The position numbers and the translations under genes were made by a program. Below the pieces are notes generated by a model. It searched no databases. It saw only the letters and a program-made list of their open reading frames with translations, and had not been told where the DNA came from. This document shows, one piece after another, positions 13,685 through 26,200 of a DNA stretch of 64,000 nucleotides (its first letter is position 1; each line of letters begins with the position of its first letter). Source of the DNA: Hofstenia miamia (Eukaryota > Xenacoelomorpha > Acoela); assembly GCA_004352715.1 (NCBI GenBank), contig SCFE01000062.1, positions 734,269-798,268 on the forward strand. Direction: 5' to 3'.

Positions 13685-16250
13685 ACCCCTGATCGTGAGC
13701 CTAGCATTATGAATTGTTTTTGACTTGGGGAAGGGCCCTGTTATTGTAAGATTGTGGTGTAATTTTACAATTTTATTGAATGTGTGCCTCATAGCAGAAA
13801 AAATACGGTAATAGACTTCACTGAAAATACGATATAATTTAATAAGCTACTTCAACTAGTTTATTTAACGAATAATTTATTACAGTCGAAATTCGTTAAG
13901 CTAAGATATAAAATTTAGATTGTGGTATATACATTTTTCTTGGTAAGATCCAGATGCTTTTACTAAATGATTTATGTTATAATTTATTATCTATTTTACG
14001 TGTTGCAGTTTATACACTTTCCTTTTATCCAGTTTTTCCGAAATTTTGTTATTAAATGCATAATTTACACACTAGATGGCAATCAATGTTTAAATTATTT
14101 CAATGTTTATATTTGTAAAAAAATGCCTGCCGATTTCCTGCAAACCAAATGTACTAAAAGTACAACTGCACTAATATTATTTTAAATTTATTGCTGAATA
14201 CTTTTTCATTCTTTAAAGTAAGATGAAACTTTTTTTATCTGTAACCCAAATTTTCCTAATTTTTTATCTGAACATTAAGTATGGGTAGAAGTTTTTCACA
14301 GAAATCGAATTTTTCATTGAGAAATAGTTAAAATTATTCCGTACTTCAGGCACGCAAATAATTTCTTAGCAAAATTTTCACTATAGCGAGGGGGCGCATT
14401 TACAGATAGTGTATTCAAATGGCAAGAATTTTTTCAAAATTCGTAATAGACTTGAAGGAAAATCTTTGCAAATGTTTCCATATGATTACACTAGAACAAA
14501 TAGGATTAAATCACATGGATTATGGTACCAGTCTTGTTAGACTGCATCTAATTGTGCATAAGAAAATAGGTATTTTCAATTTTAATGGAATGAAACAATT
14601 CCAACATTTTAATCTAAGTAGAAAAATATCAGGGGCAACAAAAAATAGTGATAGTTTTTCGTTTTTATGTTTATTAGCGATATTTGGTATCGAGTCGCCG
14701 TTCTATGAGCAAAAATTTGCATTATTAATTCAAAATCTGTTTTGAATATCGTTTATGGCTTTTATCGATGTTTAATTTATTCTCTTCATAGATAATCATC
14801 TATTAATATTATAGCGTTAACACTAATTCTCTTTCAAAAAACATGCAGTATACACTGTAATCAGTTGCGTACAGAAGGGGTCACAGGAAAATATTTTTCG
14901 TCATGTTTTCAACATTGATTTTCATTGGCTAAATTATGAAATATTAAAACCTAAAGTTGGGAGATGCATTTTAGGATCTATTTTTTCAAAATGTTAAAAA
15001 TTTTGGGGGCTTTCACCGCTTTCGGTCTCTCAATTTGATCACTACTGAGACGTTACCCCAAGTCAAACCCTTCCCTCCGGCTGAAAATCCCACGTACACC
15101 AATTAGGCGATTATCAATGTTCATGCGTCACCAACCAATTCCATCAAAAAATGATACGTGAAAACGTGTTGTGGAAAAAGTTGAAATGTCTAAGAATATT
15201 TTCGATTAAATTTACTCAATTTGAATGTTTTTGGTTTGATTTCTGCTCGATAATTTTTCTTAGCTAGAACACGTTACAAAGCGATTTGATTGAATTAAGC
15301 ACTTTATTTTTCACACGCTTTTAATTTCTGTCCTATAACATTAGTGTTTTCTCGTTAAATAAGCATGAAAAATGTAAACGAAAGTTCAGAAAATTCTGCT
15401 TTTCCAGCAATGACATTACTGCTTGGTCTTGATTCCAGACCTACAAAATCATGTGGGTGATTTTATAACACTAAATATATCAAGTTATTCCTGTATATTT
15501 CTGGTAAAAATAACGAACCCATGAGGTGAGGTACATTTTGTAGTTTATCACTGTTGTGATGCTGTAGTCAATTTCCCATGGAAAGTTATTTTTTAAATGT
15601 ATTCACCAACAGAAATAATACGGTGAAAGTAATTGAAAAAATATTTTTGTAGTGAAGGCGGCATCCCTACAACCAGATAGTTTCCTGATATTCATGATGT
15701 TGTTCACCTGCATGTTAGTTGTTTGAAATCTAAACGCTAGCATGGAATTTGTTACATGACTGTTTAAGCAAACGCGTTGCATTTTAGTTTAGTTAAACAG
15801 GTGAAGCTGTGTTAGCACACATTTACAATGTCAATCACTTACTAAACGTTTCCAATTGTGCTGTGAATATTTACTACTAGTTAATTTATAAATGTTTCCA
15901 ACTCACTTTTAGGGACCATTGCTAGCTCTTACCATTAATGATGGCAACTCAATTTAATATTAAAAGTATTTAAATAAGATTATAATAAAGGCATGTTGAA
16001 TGAAAAATAAGAAAAATCTGCATAATCAATTTAACAAGCAGTACTATAAATTTGCTTTGTTTAAGAAAGGCTAGTTTTGTACTCGTTGTATATCGAATAC
16101 TCTGCTCAAGTTCGGCTCGACTCGGCTCGTTGACAAGTCTGATACATGCAATAGCTTTCACTATTTAATTCACACATTTTTGATATGCAAAATGCACTTA
16201 CAGACCCGACAGTTAAATAATCTTGGAAGCAGTTAATGATCTGCCCTATG
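13685..16250. other. Noncoding DNA, no gene recognised
   Basis: AT-rich. The longest ATG-started frame (14419-14745, 108 codons) has no recognisable domain and no support from context. One possible MITE (14862-15103) is annotated separately. Confidence 0.55.
14862..15103. repeat. Possible decayed hAT-type MITE
   Basis: The left end begins CAGTTGCGTACAGAAGGGG. The right end, reverse-complemented, reads AATTGGTGTACGTGGG. Both share the TTG-GTAC-GGG pattern typical of hAT nonautonomous tips. The interior is noncoding and no target duplication is clear. Confidence 0.3.
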
Positions 16251-16314
16251 TTGTTTTGAGTGAACATATAGAAATATATATATATATATTTTTTTATATG
16301 TTCACTCAAAACAA
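16251..16314. repeat. Perfect 20-bp-arm palindrome with AT loop
   Basis: The arms TTGTTTTGAGTGAACATATA (16251-16270) and its exact reverse complement (16295-16314) enclose a 24-nt A/T-only-like loop containing (TA)n. This is a strong potential hairpin or cruciform, probably the remnant of a very short foldback element. No gene is attached to it. Confidence 0.8.
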
Positions 16315-17011
16315 TTTGTTATTGAATTTGGAAGTTTGAATTTAATCGAAATAATTTTTTCTTTTTCGATTTTGATTGCTGTCCCTGGAGAAAATGGAGT
16401 TAATGGTTTTAATGTCTTCAATTGAAATGTTATTCCAATCTAATCTGTAATGCTAAAGGTAACTAGAGGGTTTACATGTATCTAGTTAACTGTCCGTTTC
16501 TAATGCGCTTTCGGATATTCACAATTTTTCAATTTCCAATTGCCTTGAGTCATATTTAATGGTCATTTAATGAATATTTAAAAAACTGGATTTTAAGTAA
16601 ACACTTGCTTTAAATTCAACTTTGAAGTAGCAGACTTACAATCAAATATTTGAGAGTGGTCTGAAGTAAAAGTTGATGGCTATTAAAATCAATGCTCGGC
16701 CTCTTACAAGCCACATGTTGAGGGAAATAATATTAATCCAGCTGTTTTCCTTGACTTCGGCAACAATTTAAATCATTAGTGAATTTGTGTGTTTGCTCTT
16801 ATCTGTTTACAAACACTGGCTGCAGTTGTGAAAATAGAAGTACCGCTTGATACAGAAATACCTTTGCATGTTCTGCGCTGAGAAAGAAAACACAGTGAGC
16901 TTAAAATAAATTCTGTCACACCAAATTTACCTAACTCACCTTTTCAAAACATTATCAATCACGCCTCGTAGCGCGGTCAAGTAAACCAATCAGCGGAGTG
17001 TTTGTACACAG
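16315..17011. other. Noncoding DNA just upstream of first recognised teneurin exon
   Basis: No promoter motif can be called with confidence. Several AG dinucleotides between 16971 and 17011 could serve as acceptors for the following exon; the reading frame is open back to 16972. Confidence 0.5.
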
Positions 17012-17242
17012 GCAAACGAGTCAACGCTACCTGTTTAGTGCCCTATCGTCTGCCTGCTTCTCTTGATTATTCCACCAGGCAAACTCTCTACACATCCAAT
17101 CCCTACGGATCTACGGGATCTCCTTACCGACCCGGTTACATTCATTCCAATCGTGCCAGTTACCATCGACCGGATGCCCCGATGGATAATCATGATTATG
17201 ATGTCTGCCTACCACCAAAATTTCCACCCTATACTGCAGCAC
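17012..17242 (+). CDS. tenm: Teneurin exon: cytoplasmic domain part 1
   Basis: A Tyr/Pro-rich, Ser-rich low-complexity segment with no known fold, as expected for the poorly conserved teneurin intracellular domain. The donor GCAC|GTAAGA at 17242 is clear and leaves one base of a codon. The acceptor is uncertain: TACACAG|GC at 17012 is the best choice, but the frame is open back to 16972. There is no upstream in-frame ATG; an internal one at 17182 (MDNHDYDV...) could be the start and would give a cytoplasmic tail of only about 90 residues. Assigned to teneurin because its phase fits the next exon and because of its position. Confidence 0.65.
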
Positions 17243-20200
17243 GTAAGATTTAATTTACACTACTTTTTCCATGCTTGAATACCATCAGATTAAAATAACG
17301 CAGTACCGTTATCTCTTCACTATCTGCCGTACAAATATCAAACGTGAAATCCCCTTCGCCTTACTATGAAATCACTTTGAAATTACTGTTTGTCTTTCCT
17401 AGTCATAATTGCGTAATTTCACCAATGCTTGAACATATATTTTAATTGTCCAATCAAATTATTAATGTTTTTTAATGGGTGATTTCAAAATATTCAATTA
17501 CAAATTCAGATAAAATATTTCAAATCGTTCTCTTAATTCTCCTTTCTTATGTGAATACAGAATAGGTCTAGATTTCATATTTGAGGTTTTTGATTTGAAA
17601 TTGTTAGGATTTTGGATTATTTTTTTAATATATGTAGTAATGCACTTGGCAGTGTTTGAAAAGCTCCAGTATTTTAAGAGTACGCCATATCAAATATTCC
17701 CTTCTTCATAAGGTGATATTTTAGGCATTTTCTGTTCAAAAAGTTTAAGTAAGACTGATTCAGTTGCATGGGTTCTGACCTATTTAATGTCTCGTACTCA
17801 TCGTTTCATTGGGAACATTATCCATATTATTTTTTGAATTTGCATGAAGTTTCAATAAACCAGGAATGTAAAAGTGCTGCTCAAAGCAGAAATGAATTTT
17901 GGAATAGACAGATAAAATCTATTCGCTGTTGAGTTTCTTATTACCGTAGATTTAGATTATTTTAAATCGCAACTAGAAATTTGTGTGAAGTCATTGTTAA
18001 TCGAACGCTAGCTTTCCCCAGAAGTATAACAATCTGCCGCCTTTTGTTGATACTTTAAATACTATTGGAGTTTCTAATCGCTGACAGTTGAGGGCTTTTC
18101 CCCGAAACACTTTTAATGATGTTTTTACTATTTTCCCAACACACCTGCTTTTAATTTGGAATTTGCGCGTGAAATAATTGCACTCAAATTTTTGCTGCGT
18201 CTAGAAGGATGATTCGCAACCTCGGTTTATTTTGCAGTGAAGTTGCACTCTCTCAATAAAAGTCTATTTGTATTCGATGAAAAAGTATATTAAAATCTTT
18301 TCGGTTAATCCAGCCCCCTGCATTGATTTTCGTCTCAGACTATCGTACAATAATATTGATTTGGAATATTAGCACGATTACAGCTATAACTCTGTGACTG
18401 ATTTTGTTGCCACTTTTATCGCACACTAAGCCTCTTCGAATGAATTAGTTTCTTCTATGAATATTTTGTCTTTAGCCTATGACAGAGAAGACCGCCGTTT
18501 AATGGAAAATTCAGATTATTTCGAACAAAACTTTCCACAGGAATACATTGAAACTGCGCTGCAGGGACAGTAAGTACCCATATTATCTAATGAATTCATT
18601 TTTCATTCAAATGTCTATTTCCCAACATCTACTAAACTGCATTCATATGCTAGGGTTGAACAAATTTCTCTAAATAATATTTTTTTGCTTATTTCCACTG
18701 AATTATTTTCTCGCTGTTGTGCCCTTTGAAATTCAAAAATTGTGTCTGTAATCTATATTATCAAAGTTGTTTTCAATTTTAAGTGTTTATTCAAAGTAAT
18801 TGTATAGTGCAACGACAGGAAGTCTAATGTAAATTTTCAACTATGATGTACTATGCGTGAGTTTTACGTTGATTTAGATTTACATAATAGAGTAATTTTC
18901 AGAAATTTTTATTGAATGAAACTTAAGTTTGTCAGAATTTTGCCTGATATTCCTTATTCTACAAAAATTGTCTTAATTAACTGTGCTACAATTTGTTAAT
19001 GAAAACAACAACAGAGCCATTTATTATTTGAAAATCAATTAAATTTATTGAAACAAAGTTGAAGAAATATTTTTTTCTTAAATAGCTATTTGCTGTCCCC
19101 AATATCAAAATGTACAAAGATATTCTCTAGAATATTTTCTTGAGTCAAATTTAAAAAATTTCTGAAGTCTTAAAATTTACAAGAAATTAACAAAATACAA
19201 TTAATTAGGCTCGTTTCTTTATTTGTATTGCTTTAAATTTCCATTTTCGCAACACATTTCATTGATTGTGCTTATTGTCCACTTCAGGACATTCCATATG
19301 AATGAAGTTTCCCACACTTATTATTAATGAAACATGACATTTTTTGTTTACAAATCTTTACTTTAAATAATATTTTTAAAAAATAACCTTGTGGTGGCAT
19401 AGCCACTAGAAAAACTATCAAGTAAAAGCGTCTTTAGTTTTAATCTAGTACTAAATCAGATAAGTATTACACGCAAATGGTGTTTTTCAATTTTTTTCGT
19501 TACCATAGGAACTGATGTAGTAATACTTTGAGAAAATGTGAATCCTCAGATCTAAGATATCCAGTAGCTAACAATTCATCATGTGCTTTGTCTTGGCTCG
19601 TGGTTTACCCCTTGAACCTGCAAGATGTTTAACAGTAGAACCACCATTTCTTCTTGACAATGACTGAATAGAAATCATGCCAAAGGGTGAAAAAATTTAC
19701 GTACGCAAATTGAATGGAATGTACTTGCTTAGCAAATGTAAATTTAACAAATGTGTCAATTTCGACACTTGGTAGTTCTAGTGTTTAGAGCACTCAAAGA
19801 TTCTCAGATGTGAGGCATTGCTTGACATTTACTGATAAATTTCGAATTGTTATTCTTGTTTAAAGGTCAGTCAATTGCATGTTTCAAAATTGATATGTTG
19901 AAAATCCGCAAATGACATGTTAATCCCGTCTGATAGGATAGTGTTTTTCGTGTGCGCCAGCTTAATTTTTATGAGGATTATTCTCAGGTTCTTTGCCAAT
20001 AAAGTCTAATAAACAATGACGTTTACATGGATTTCCAGTCATGTTTATTGACAATTGTTGGCTTTCGTTTTGTGACTTAAGAAATTTAATTCATGTGCGA
20101 CATAAAAGTAATGGAAGGGCGTTTTTAATGAGAGGTGGATCAATGCTTTAGTTACAGAGATTCTTTGTATTCAATGCTTGTGGATATGAATTATTACATG

Positions 20201-23200
20201 AGATGGACAATAGACATGGCCAACATCATACAATAAATAGCAATTAACGTAATGTGCAGAATTGTAGATTTATATGTATTTAATTAGAATTTTTACCAGA
20301 AAATGTCCAAATAATTTTTAACCGAATATGGTTATAAATGTTTCAAATTTTTATCAGATTCCAACAGAAATTTTCATAGCCGAATTTTCATTAGTACCTC
20401 AGTGTTGAATGTCTAGTAATTCGAATTAGCCAGAGAGCTCAGACCTCACTCTTGCTTATTTATCTCCCATTGTCAAGTATCATCTTATTCATTTTTATAA
20501 ATATTTCTAGGTGCAAACAATTTCCAAAAAATCATTTAATTTAATCATAACTTGCCTTTTAATTAGTAATCATATGTTTCATTATTTTACGAGGTTTATG
20601 TTGCTATATTTTTAGTGACACGCATAGGACACAAAGCTCTTAAATGCTTAGAGCATAGTCCACACCTGTTCACTGCTAACACCGCTATCGATACTTTCTA
20701 TATTTTGTCAATGTATTTCTCATGTTTTTATACTTATGTTTTCATAAATTAAATATTTTCACTTCTAGCACTGATTTCGATATTGTGATCAGAGACTTAG
20801 TCGAAATATAAATCTAAGGGTACAAGAAAATTTCTTGGATTCCCAAAGAATAAATTGTTTTGTAGGCAGACGAGTAGGTAGGAATAAGACTGATATATGT
20901 TCATAAACATAGAGTAAAGCTTATATTCATTATGAAAAGTCATTGAAATACAGCCCAAGACTGCATCCTTCATTTCAGTCAGTTTCCTTTTAAAAAATTT
21001 TTATTATGTAACAAAAAGTATTGATATCATCTGTTACTGTTATGTAATTTATATAACATATATCAGCTGTGTTAAATATACCAGTTTGTATTTTAATGCT
21101 CATGTGATTCTACCGTGACAGTTATCGGCTTTTTATTGTACTTGATGTTTTCTACATTATATTTTTAGATTTACTATTTTACGACAGTTCAATTTGGTCA
21201 AAATTCACAGTCAAATAGATTTTAATAATTGCACCCATGCAATTCTCCACTTGTATAAAATTTACGTATATTTGCTATGTGCCTTCTTCACGATATTTTT
21301 CGCCTTTGTGCGCGAGTTAAATTAAAATCGATCTTCTCCACAGCTGTTGGTTTATAGAGTGCACATTGGAGTACGCATCGATATGAGGCTTTGAACAATA
21401 TCTGATGTTTCCGCGAAATTTAATCAACTTCTGGCCTTTATGCAGTGGCAGAGTGCGAATATTTGCTCACTACTTGACTTATCTTGGCGATTGAGATTTA
21501 TTTGCTTTCCTCATTTTTCAAAGGTGTTGAGATCCTAAAGAAGAAATTCACATCTCTAAGTAGCGTTCAGTTTTTATTTGCACAATAGCCTTACGCTCCA
21601 ACAGGAAATGGAGGTAAAATAGCATCATTTACACTCTATTTGCATCTAATTTGGAATATGAGGTACCTTTTCACTATAACTCTTTTCTGTACTTTGGGTT
21701 CAGTTATTTCAAATTTCAAAAGTGTACTTTAAAATTATTTTAGGTTTAGGTAAACCGCGGCCATCTTAAATTAGTATTGCAAGCCCTACCGTATTATTTC
21801 GTTTTACTTTAGTCATATGGTTCGTTATACCTGGGCCCCTGTCTCTGTTTAGGCCGCTTTTTTATTATTTTTTTATTTGAGCCTCTAGACATTTAGTTAG
21901 GTTTGAGACGAGGTTTTACTATTTAATTTAATCTTGAACTGTTTTTAAGCCTAATGTCTGCCGCCGCTATTTTCACCTTGACATGAATTCGATAAACATT
22001 TTCTAGTATGGACATATTTTTGACTAAATAGTAGCACATCGGAGGCAATTTCCGAAGCTTTCTATAATAACGTTCGTCTTTTGTTTCAATTTCCGTTTGA
22101 TACTTCTCACTAACTTGCTATTCAGAACAATCAGTCACCTTACCACCAAATGGACGTATCCATTCGTTTTAAATTTTAAGAAACTAGTGTTTACTGAATA
22201 TGCTATCTTAGATAAGCCTTGAAATAATTTTTCAGCATATTTGATTGATGGGACTTATTGGCAGACCTTCGACCAAACATATCGCAATTGAAATATTTAG
22301 GAAGATGTATTTAATATATATTGCACTGATATAGATGAAAGATAATGCTATGAATTGATTCATTAAATGGGTTTGTGTTGAACGTAGTGCTATCACGATT
22401 GAACTGGCTGTAAATTCGTTGGCGATTGCTGCACTTTGTAATTGCGGTTTTGATTTATATTTCCAATAAGATACGACTTTGGTTAAATAATTAAAATCAA
22501 AATTCTCAAAGCAATAAACAAATCATGCAATTAGTTTTCTATAATTATTATCCTGATTTCCACCGGAGGTTTTCGTGTCATAAAATTTTATGACCTGTTT
22601 GGAAAACTACTAAACCGACATTTTATTTTTAAACAATAAAACAGCAGAATATTTGACGGATGACTGTGCCACCAACTGCTTTATGCTCAGACAATAAAAT
22701 TCCTTGACCTTCAGCAATGGAATTGTTTTCGCAAACATTTTCAATTACATAGTAGGACTATCCTTTGTCCTCTCCATACACATTTTCCATCATTCAAATG
22801 TTCGTAGTGATTTCAAGTAAATTTCTATTATAAATTCAAATATGATTAAAATTATGCAAATGATGCATCACATATTACATTGTTGAAACCATAGGGTTGA
22901 TAGAAGGTAAATTTATCAGCTTCATGCAAAGCTGCCTAGGGCATTTAAACACAAAATGCTATTTTAATATATCTTGGTAATAGTATTAAATAACAGTGGT
23001 CTGCTATATATTTCAGGCGCGGCTTTGGGATTTTTAAAACAGGCACCTCACAATTTTGTCTCAAGAAATTTTCAAATAAAATTGTAAGTTAACCAACAAT
23101 AAATCCAAGAGGATGTTTAATTTTATGCATTGCTCACCTTAAATTGTGAATATCAACATAAAAAATATCTGACATGTATATAAAAGACTCCTTTGCAAAA

Positions 23201-26200
23201 AATGAGAAATCCTCAAAAGGAACGTGGGGCGTTGGCAATCGGGTAACTCCCTCCTTAGAGTCGCTCCTGTAAATGTGTGACATTAATCAATTTAGAAAAC
23301 GAACCTTAGCCCATCGTATTCATAACAGCTCACCGATACATCTTTGCTGTTTCAATTTAAAAATTGGTTGAATAAACTGCATTTTCATACAATGTATGTA
23401 CATGTACAAAGTACAAATAGCAGACAATACGTCTTACCCGTTTGTCAATGCCTTGTTTTTGAACAATTGATTTTTAATTGTGCCTTTTAAAGGCGGTTTC
23501 AGTTTTCTGCAATTTTTTAAAAGAAATTTGACGGGGATTGGTAAAACTATGCAGACAAAATCATTTTTAATTTATGAGTGTTAACATTACATGAAAGTTT
23601 AAAATAAAATAGAATTATTTGAAAAATGTCATGCATATAAAATGCTCCTTGGGGGAATTTAGTATAATTATTACTAAAGAGAATTCTTAATGAGTCGGAA
23701 TAGTTCGAATTATTCGATTGGTTTTTCCAGAAGTTGATTCAAGAAGTGTTGGGTTGGCCTTGATCTTGCGGAATTGGTGATATTGTGTAATCGCAGTTCT
23801 GCCACTGTGAATATTTTTATGGTTTGACATAAAGAGTTAGGTCTGCTAAAATTTAAATTATTTGAATCTCCTAATTCGATTGTGGAATGAAACTATGTTC
23901 TTTGTGTTTATGTGTTTGGCTTAATTTCTGGTATGAATTAGTTCGCTTTTCCACAAAAAGGCCGATTTGTCGGAACTTTACACAAATGTGCTAATTGAAA
24001 CAGTCGTAAAATTACCAATTGTTTATCCCAGTACAATTGGTTATAATTTCTAATCTAACAAGAAGCGATAAACTGCACAATCTTGTATAAAATGTCAGCA
24101 GAACTGCAGCAATTTTAATTATAATGTCCTCCAATCAATGCTTTGTTAATTTTCGTTTCTTTCAATGTACTGTTTATTCACAGATGTCTGATTCCAATGT
24201 GAGAATGCCCTTTTCTTCCTGGCAGACATTTAATTGTTCTGTCAGAAATCTATTTTTCGCATGGCGCGTTGTTTAATTTAGAATAGTTTTTTATTAAACT
24301 GCCTATTTGCAGTCTAATACAACGCTGTCACGTAAATTAGATTTATTTTTTCTTTAATATTCATTTGTCTGGTGACATTTTTTCAGTTATTTCCAAATAT
24401 CCACTCCAATGGAACTCGATAAAATTAATTGATGATTGAGGACACGGTGAAATTGCTTTCCGTTTTATTTGTCCAATCCGATTTGAAAGTGATGCGTCTT
24501 TTTGCAAGAAACCGATTACTAACACGCGCTATTTTTAATATTCGGTTCTGTAATCATAATCATGTGGCTACAGTGTTTTATTAAAATGGCATCAATATTT
24601 CCTAGGCGACCTAATCCAGAAAATCGCGTTTCGATGCATGATTACCACCAGCTCTATCCTGCCAATAGCTACTCGATGATCAAACCTAAAGGCAGTGGTT
24701 GCTATAATTTCAAAATGCGCAACCTTGTTTGTGTTCTGATCTTTCTTATTTCGTTTATCGTCTGTGCAGCAACGGTAACAACATGTAAGTTTCTTTTTAT
24801 TACTATTGTTTGGTGCCACCTTGCTGTGCAATTTCATAACAATTTTAATATCACAACATAAGTCGGAAGATTTAATATTAAAAAGTTTAGACTATAAAAA
24901 TTTCACATTCTATGGACCGAAATAGATTTAAACTTAATCCTGCGATTATTTTTTTTATAATCAAGTTACATTTAAATCCTTTAAATATAGTTTGTTCCTA
25001 TAATTGTATTTCATTTCAATCCTCAATGGAAATGTCAAAATGTTAAGCCCATTGCATCACATCACTTACCAACATTTAAATATGTTAGTCTGTTAAACAA
25101 TTTTTTTAACTACGTACTTTCGAAAATTTTTAAAGAGATGCATTTCTCAGAAATGACATCTATACCATTCGCTCGTTTTCTGCTTTCTGAGTTTCGCCAA
25201 AGGCAATTTATAGTTCCCCTTGAAAACGCCCGACAAAGAAGGTTCTCGATTCAAACTTTCACAATTGACGCAATTAAGTGTCTTGCTCTAAAATTGAATG
25301 GATAATCAGTTTTGTGTAAAATTCTTCGCTTTTTACTGAATCAAAACGTATCTGTCATATTAAATGTTGTTCTGCGCGTTTGCATGATTCCTCCCCAATA
25401 AGCGGTTTGTTGTGCAAATTATTAACACAAGAATACCCTCTGGAGAAACGTATTCATTTAGTATGAAGTAATTAGATTTCTGCAGTCGGTGTATCTGATA
25501 ATGGAAGCTGCTTTATCACGCCTATTCCAAATTCAAAGCAAAGAGCTATCACAAAGCATGTCGCTGGTTTTCACTACTGCTTTTTGTTATTTTCCGCTGA
25601 ACCAATACAAAACATGTTTTCATCTTATGAAATAGATGTTTAAAAAATTGAGATGTTATGTTAAATGTTTTTTCAGGCACAATCCTATGGTAATATTAAT
25701 GTTTATAAGCAAATTTATTTTATAATAATTTTACCTATTTTTTAATTTAGATTTATTTTATTCCTGGCGACTGGAATCATCCAACAGCCTCGTGGCAAGT
25801 AAGACTTTATGTTACTTTATCCATATAACTGTATATACATACTTTAAAACAATAGTTGGAATTAGATCTGCCTTAAATTCTCAATAAATTTTATACTTGT
25901 CTTTAACGTTGGATGCGAAGATATACTGATTCCAACTTTTGGTTAGTAACTTAATATGCACTGAAGCAGGCGCACTTTTAGGAATGGCTAGCAGATCTTC
26001 TAATATTGGTAAGGCGTGATAAATTATTAACCAAGACCAACTGTTTTTTTACAATATGTTCAAGTTTTCGTCATGTATTGTGATTGTATTTATAACTGAT
26101 TTCGTCTCTAGGATAGACATTCATCTCTTCTGATGAAAATGTTTATTAAACCATGAAATAACTTTTAGTTTTATAATTCCACAGCCTAACGGCATGACCT

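Larger units (their letters stand above)
18570..24605 (+). other. tenm: Teneurin intron, 6 kb
   Basis: Long AT-rich intron. It carries two MITE-like candidates annotated separately (19629-19787, 23014-23269). No exon-like open frame with good splice sites was seen. Confidence 0.65.

Noticed and set aside
14419-14745. 108-codon ATG-started frame on the + strand
   Set aside because: No domain, no signal peptide, no splice or codon-usage support; it is the sort of frame expected by chance in long AT-rich DNA.
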